Source: Stutzerimonas stutzeri (GTDB lineage: Bacteria; Pseudomonadota; Gammaproteobacteria; Pseudomonadales; Pseudomonadaceae). From it: a stretch of 64,000 nucleotides of DNA. The notes below the pieces were generated by a model. It saw nothing but the letters and a program-made list of their open reading frames with translations. It was not told the origin of the DNA and did no database searches. Positions 61,338 to 64,000 of the stretch are shown here, one piece after another; within the stretch, counting starts at the first letter, position 1; the number at the start of each line of letters is the position of its first letter. The stretch lies in assembly GCF_000952685.1 (NCBI RefSeq), contig NZ_JYHV01000004.1:1-64000 (forward strand). The letters run 5' to 3'. The translations under genes and the position numbers were made by a program.

Positions 61338-62255
61338 TCAGAGATACTTCTGTTTCTGGATGTGCAACGGCTCGAAACGCTCGCGTTCGGCGACAAACTC
61401 CGGACGGGGCGAAAGCCCACAGAACGGGGCCTGCGCGGCATTATCCACGTGGTTGTAGACGTAGAACAGATTGCTGCGCGCACTGGGTGTGATGTTGCTG
61501 TTCGAGCCGTGCATGGTGTTGCAGTCGAAGAACACTACGCTGCCTGCCGGGCCGGTGGCGGTGTCGATGCCATAACGGTCCGCGAGACGGGTCAGGCTGT
61601 CGTGGTCCGGTACACCGAACTCCTGCTTGCGCAGCGACTTCTCGTAGTGGTTCTCCGGCGTCGCGCCAACACAGCGGATGTAGTGCTTGTGCGATCCCGG
61701 TACCAGCATCAGCGGACCGTTGTGCGGCTCGTTGTCGGTCAGCAGGATCGAGCAGCTCAGCGTGCGCATGCGCGGCAGGCCGTCTTCGATGTGCCAGGTC
61801 TCGAAATCCGAATGCCAGTAGAACTCCTTACCGGTGAAGCCCGGCTTGAAGTTCATCCGCGACTGGTGGACATAAAGGTCACCGCCAAGAATGAAACTGG
61901 CGATGCCGGCCGTGCGCTCGTCTGCGGCGATCCGGGCGAACAGCGGGTTGTCCTTGTGGATGGCGAACACCGAGCGAATCGCGCCGCTGTCGGGTTCCTT
62001 GATGGTCTTGCCGGACTCGGCGACCGCCGGGTCCAGACGCATGCGTTCGAGTTCTTCGCGAAAGACTGCGACTTCTTCAGCGCTGAACAGATTGGGGACG
62101 ACCAGATAGCCGTCACGCTCGTAGCGCTCGATCTGCTCCGGCGAGAGGGGCGCATTGGCCAGGTCGTTGCGGTAGACAACCGGATCCAGACGCTCCTGCC
62201 AGCTGGGCTCGTCTTGCTGGCGTGAAGGGTACAGGTCGGCTTGTGCGGGGTTCAC
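61338..62255 (-). CDS. ectD: Ectoine hydroxylase EctD
   Basis: A 305-residue Fe(II)/2-oxoglutarate dioxygenase that converts ectoine to 5-hydroxyectoine. Iron ligands are visible in YWHSDFETWH (His and Asp) and CNTMHGSN (His). The EctD signature FKPGFTGKEFYWHSDFETWHIEDG is complete. A GTG at 62255 preceded by AAGGAGAG gives the expected length; upstream in-frame codons belong to the intergenic hairpin region. It lies between ectC and ask. Confidence 0.95.
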   Translation of the reverse strand: MNPAQADLYPSRQQDEPSWQERLDPVVYRNDLANAPLSPEQIERYERDGYLVVPNLFSAEEVAVFREELERMRLDPAVAESGKTIKEPDSGAIRSVFAIHKDNPLFARIAADERTAGIASFILGGDLYVHQSRMNFKPGFTGKEFYWHSDFETWHIEDGLPRMRTLSCSILLTDNEPHNGPLMLVPGSHKHYIRCVGATPENHYEKSLRKQEFGVPDHDSLTRLADRYGIDTATGPAGSVVFFDCNTMHGSNSNITPSARSNLFYVYNHVDNAAQAPFCGLSPRPEFVAERERFEPLHIQKQKYL

Positions 62256-62283
62256 GTTAGCTCTCCTTTCGATGCCTTCGGGA

Positions 62284-62316
62284 GGCAGCGGGGCGGGCTC
62301 AGCCCGCCCCGCTGCC
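62284..62316. promoter_or_regulatory. Strong intergenic hairpin between ectC and ectD
   Basis: GGCAGCGGGGCGGGCT and AGCCCGCCCCGCTGCC are perfect 16-base arms separated by one C. They lie directly after the ectC stop and 29 bases ahead of the ectD start codon. There is no T-run. It could slow or partly terminate transcription into ectD, or protect the ectC 3' end, setting the ratio of EctC to EctD (inference). Confidence 0.65.
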
Positions 62317-62319
62317 CGC

Positions 62320-62715
62320 TCAAACGGTTTCGGCCTCAAGCGGATAGACACCGCTCTCGTCGTGTACTTCCTTGCCATTGAGTGGCGGGTTGAACACGCA
62401 GGCCATCTTCATGTCCTCGCTGCCGCCGCGCAGTAGGTGCTCGTCGTGCTTGTCGAGGATGTACAGGGTGCCGGGCTCGATCTTGTAGATCTTGCCGTCG
62501 GCGATGGTTTCGACCTCACCGTTACCGCTGATGCAATACACCGACTCCAGATGGTTCTGGTAGTGGATATGCGTTTCGGTGTTGGCATAGATGGTGGTGA
62601 TGTGGAACGAGAAGCCCATCTTGTCATCCTTGAGCAACATGCGGGTGCTGTCCCAAGTCTCGGTCTTGATCTTGCGGTTGGACTGCTCGCAGTCAGCCAG
62701 GGTACGTACGATCAT
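62320..62715 (-). CDS. ectC: L-ectoine synthase EctC
   Basis: A 131-residue cupin enzyme that closes the ring of N-gamma-acetyl-diaminobutyrate to give ectoine. The sequence [21 protein letters not shown] at the start and [19 protein letters not shown] are diagnostic of EctC. The length matches the family. It lies 12 bases after ectB on the minus strand. Confidence 0.97.
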   Translation of the reverse strand: MIVRTLADCEQSNRKIKTETWDSTRMLLKDDKMGFSFHITTIYANTETHIHYQNHLESVYCISGNGEVETIADGKIYKIEPGTLYILDKHDEHLLRGGSEDMKMACVFNPPLNGKEVHDESGVYPLEAETV

Positions 62716-62727
62716 ATTTTCGATTCC

Positions 62728-64000
62728 TTAAGAGGCAGCCTGATTGTTGTCCTGTTCGGACATCACGGCGGCAAACGCCTTGTCCAGAATGCTCATGGCC
62801 TTGTCGATCTGCTCTTCGCTGATGATCAGCGGGCAGAGGCACTTGACCACTTCGCTGTGGGCGCCGCTGGTTTCGATCACCAGGCCGTTTTCGAAAGCGT
62901 GGCGGCAGATGGCGGCGGCGGTTTCGCCGTCCGGGCAGCTGATGCCGATCATCATGCCGCGGCCTTTGACGAACAGCGAATCAGGGCCGTAACGGCGGAC
63001 GATCTTGTGCATGCCATCGGCGATGCGCTTGCCCTTGGCCTGAACGCTCTTGGCGAACTGGTCATCGCTCCAGAAGTGCTCGATGGCCGCAGCAGCGGTA
63101 ACGAAGGCGTGGTTGTTGCCGCGGAAGGTGCCGTTGTGCTCGCCCGGCTTCCACTGGTCCAGCTCCTTGCGCAGCAGCACCATGGCGAACGGCAGACCGA
63201 AGCCCGAAAGGGACTTGGACAGCGTGATCATGTCCGGCTTGATGCCCATCTCTTCGAAGCTGAAGAAGCTACCGGTACGCCCGCAGCCGGCCTGGATGTC
63301 GTCGATGATCAGCAGCATCTCGTGCTTGCGGCAGAGTTTTTCCAGCTTGCGGATCCACTCGGCCGACGCGGCGTTGAGGCCGCCTTCGCCCTGGACCACT
63401 TCGACGATCACCGCGGCGGGTTTGTCGATGCCGCTGGAAGGGTCTGTAAGCAGCTTGTCCATCATGCCGATGGTGTTGACCTTCTCGCCGAAGTAATTGG
63501 CGTACGGCATGCGGCTGACGTCGGTCAGCGGAACGCCGGCAGCGCCACGGTGATGCTTGTTGCCGGTCGCCGCGAGGGCGCCGATGCTGCAACCGTGGAA
63601 GCCGTTGGTGAAGCTGATCACGTTGTTGCGGCCGGTCACCTTGCGCGCCAGCTTCAGCGCGGCCTCGACCGCGTTGGTGCCGGTCGGGCCGGTGAACTGC
63701 ATGACGTAGTCCATGTTGCGCGGCTTGAGGATCAGCCGATCGAAGGTCGACAGGAAGCGCTCCTTCGCATCGGAATACATGTCCAGGCCGTGGGTGATGC
63801 CATCGGCGGCGATGTAATCGAGCAGCGCCTGCTTCAGTACCGGATGGTTATGGCCGTAGTTGAGCGTGCCGGCTCCGGCGAGGAAGTCGATGTAGTGCTT
63901 GCCTTCACGGGTGATCAGTTCTGCGCCGCGGGCCTGCTTGAAGACCACGGGGAAGGAGCGGCAATAACTACGGACACCGGATTCGTGCAGTTCGAACGTT
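62728..64000 (-). CDS. ectB: Diaminobutyrate-2-oxoglutarate transaminase EctB (5' end beyond window)
   Basis: A PLP aminotransferase making L-2,4-diaminobutyrate from aspartate semialdehyde. The frame stays open to the right edge, where FELHESGVRSYCRSFPVVF can be read, so only a few N-terminal residues are missing. The PLP lysine is in ITLSKSLSGFG and the cofactor-binding aspartate in LLIIDDIQAGCGRTG. ectA would be expected just beyond the edge. Confidence 0.95.
   Translation of the reverse strand, partial: TFELHESGVRSYCRSFPVVFKQARGAELITREGKHYIDFLAGAGTLNYGHNHPVLKQALLDYIAADGITHGLDMYSDAKERFLSTFDRLILKPRNMDYVMQFTGPTGTNAVEAALKLARKVTGRNNVISFTNGFHGCSIGALAATGNKHHRGAAGVPLTDVSRMPYANYFGEKVNTIGMMDKLLTDPSSGIDKPAAVIVEVVQGEGGLNAASAEWIRKLEKLCRKHEMLLIIDDIQAGCGRTGSFFSFEEMGIKPDMITLSKSLSGFGLPFAMVLLRKELDQWKPGEHNGTFRGNNHAFVTAAAAIEHFWSDDQFAKSVQAKGKRIADGMHKIVRRYGPDSLFVKGRGMMIGISCPDGETAAAICRHAFENGLVIETSGAHSEVVKCLCPLIISEEQIDKAMSILDKAFAAVMSEQDNNQAAS

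Noticed and set aside
1..64000. A CRISPR array
   Set aside because: No set of short identical repeats with regular unique spacers was seen. The repeats present are REP-like, attC-like or attachment sites.

Overview
The window is high-GC gammaproteobacterial DNA. Gene content, codon use, REP-type repeats and the neighbourhood of the ectoine genes point to a Pseudomonas/Stutzerimonas (P. stutzeri-like) chromosome. A separate ectoine-linked aspartokinase next to ectD-ectC-ectB, chromosomal attC-type sites and a second flagellar system all fit that group. The species call is an inference from gene content.

1-31171: an almost complete secondary (lateral, Flag-2 type) flagellar locus. It runs fliP-fliN-fliM (minus), the sigma54 activator lafK and fliEFGHIJ (plus), flgMN, then fliD-fliS-fliT-fliK-fliL-fliA(lafS)-motA(lafT)-motB(lafU). 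A minus-strand pair follows, encoding a membrane ToxR-like regulator (LafZ) and a small ToxS-like partner, then a short flagellin (lafA) and flgA. The divergent flgBCDEFGHIJKL operon ends in a LafW-like protein. Two good -24/-12 (sigma54) promoters precede fliD and flgB. The likely cascade is LafK/sigma54 for the hook-basal body and cap operons, then LafS with FlgM for flagellin and late genes. fliQ, fliR, flhB and flhA are not beside fliP; only repeat-like DNA follows it to the window edge. No che genes are present, and FliM lacks the usual CheY-binding N-terminus.

31198-42828: a periplasmic beta-propeller lactonase; an ECF42-type module (two DGPF/YCII proteins, a SnoaL-like protein and a sigma factor with a long C-terminal extension); dctB-dctD; a SulP transporter with a tandem-Usp protein; and a cyclopropane fatty acid synthase. 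REP-like repeats lie between several of these.

43031-45326: a small AT-richer remnant island at the 3' end of the selenocysteine tRNA gene (selC). It is bounded by a second copy of the tRNA 3' end. Inside are four gene-cassette-like units separated by attC-like sites with no integron integrase (a CALIN), the C-terminus of a phage-type tyrosine integrase, and a tiny exported YHYH-type protein. One cassette gene is broken by a one-base deletion.

45302-53512: tRNA-Sec, selB and selA (selenocysteine incorporation), a Tim44-like membrane protein, a TRAP solute-binding lipoprotein and uvrD.

53779-64000: a membrane PAS-GGDEF-EAL protein, the U32 enzyme TrhP/YegQ, a DUF2243-ctaG pair, and the ectoine/hydroxyectoine genes ask, ectD, ectC and ectB (ectB runs off the right edge). 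A very strong hairpin separates ectC from ectD.
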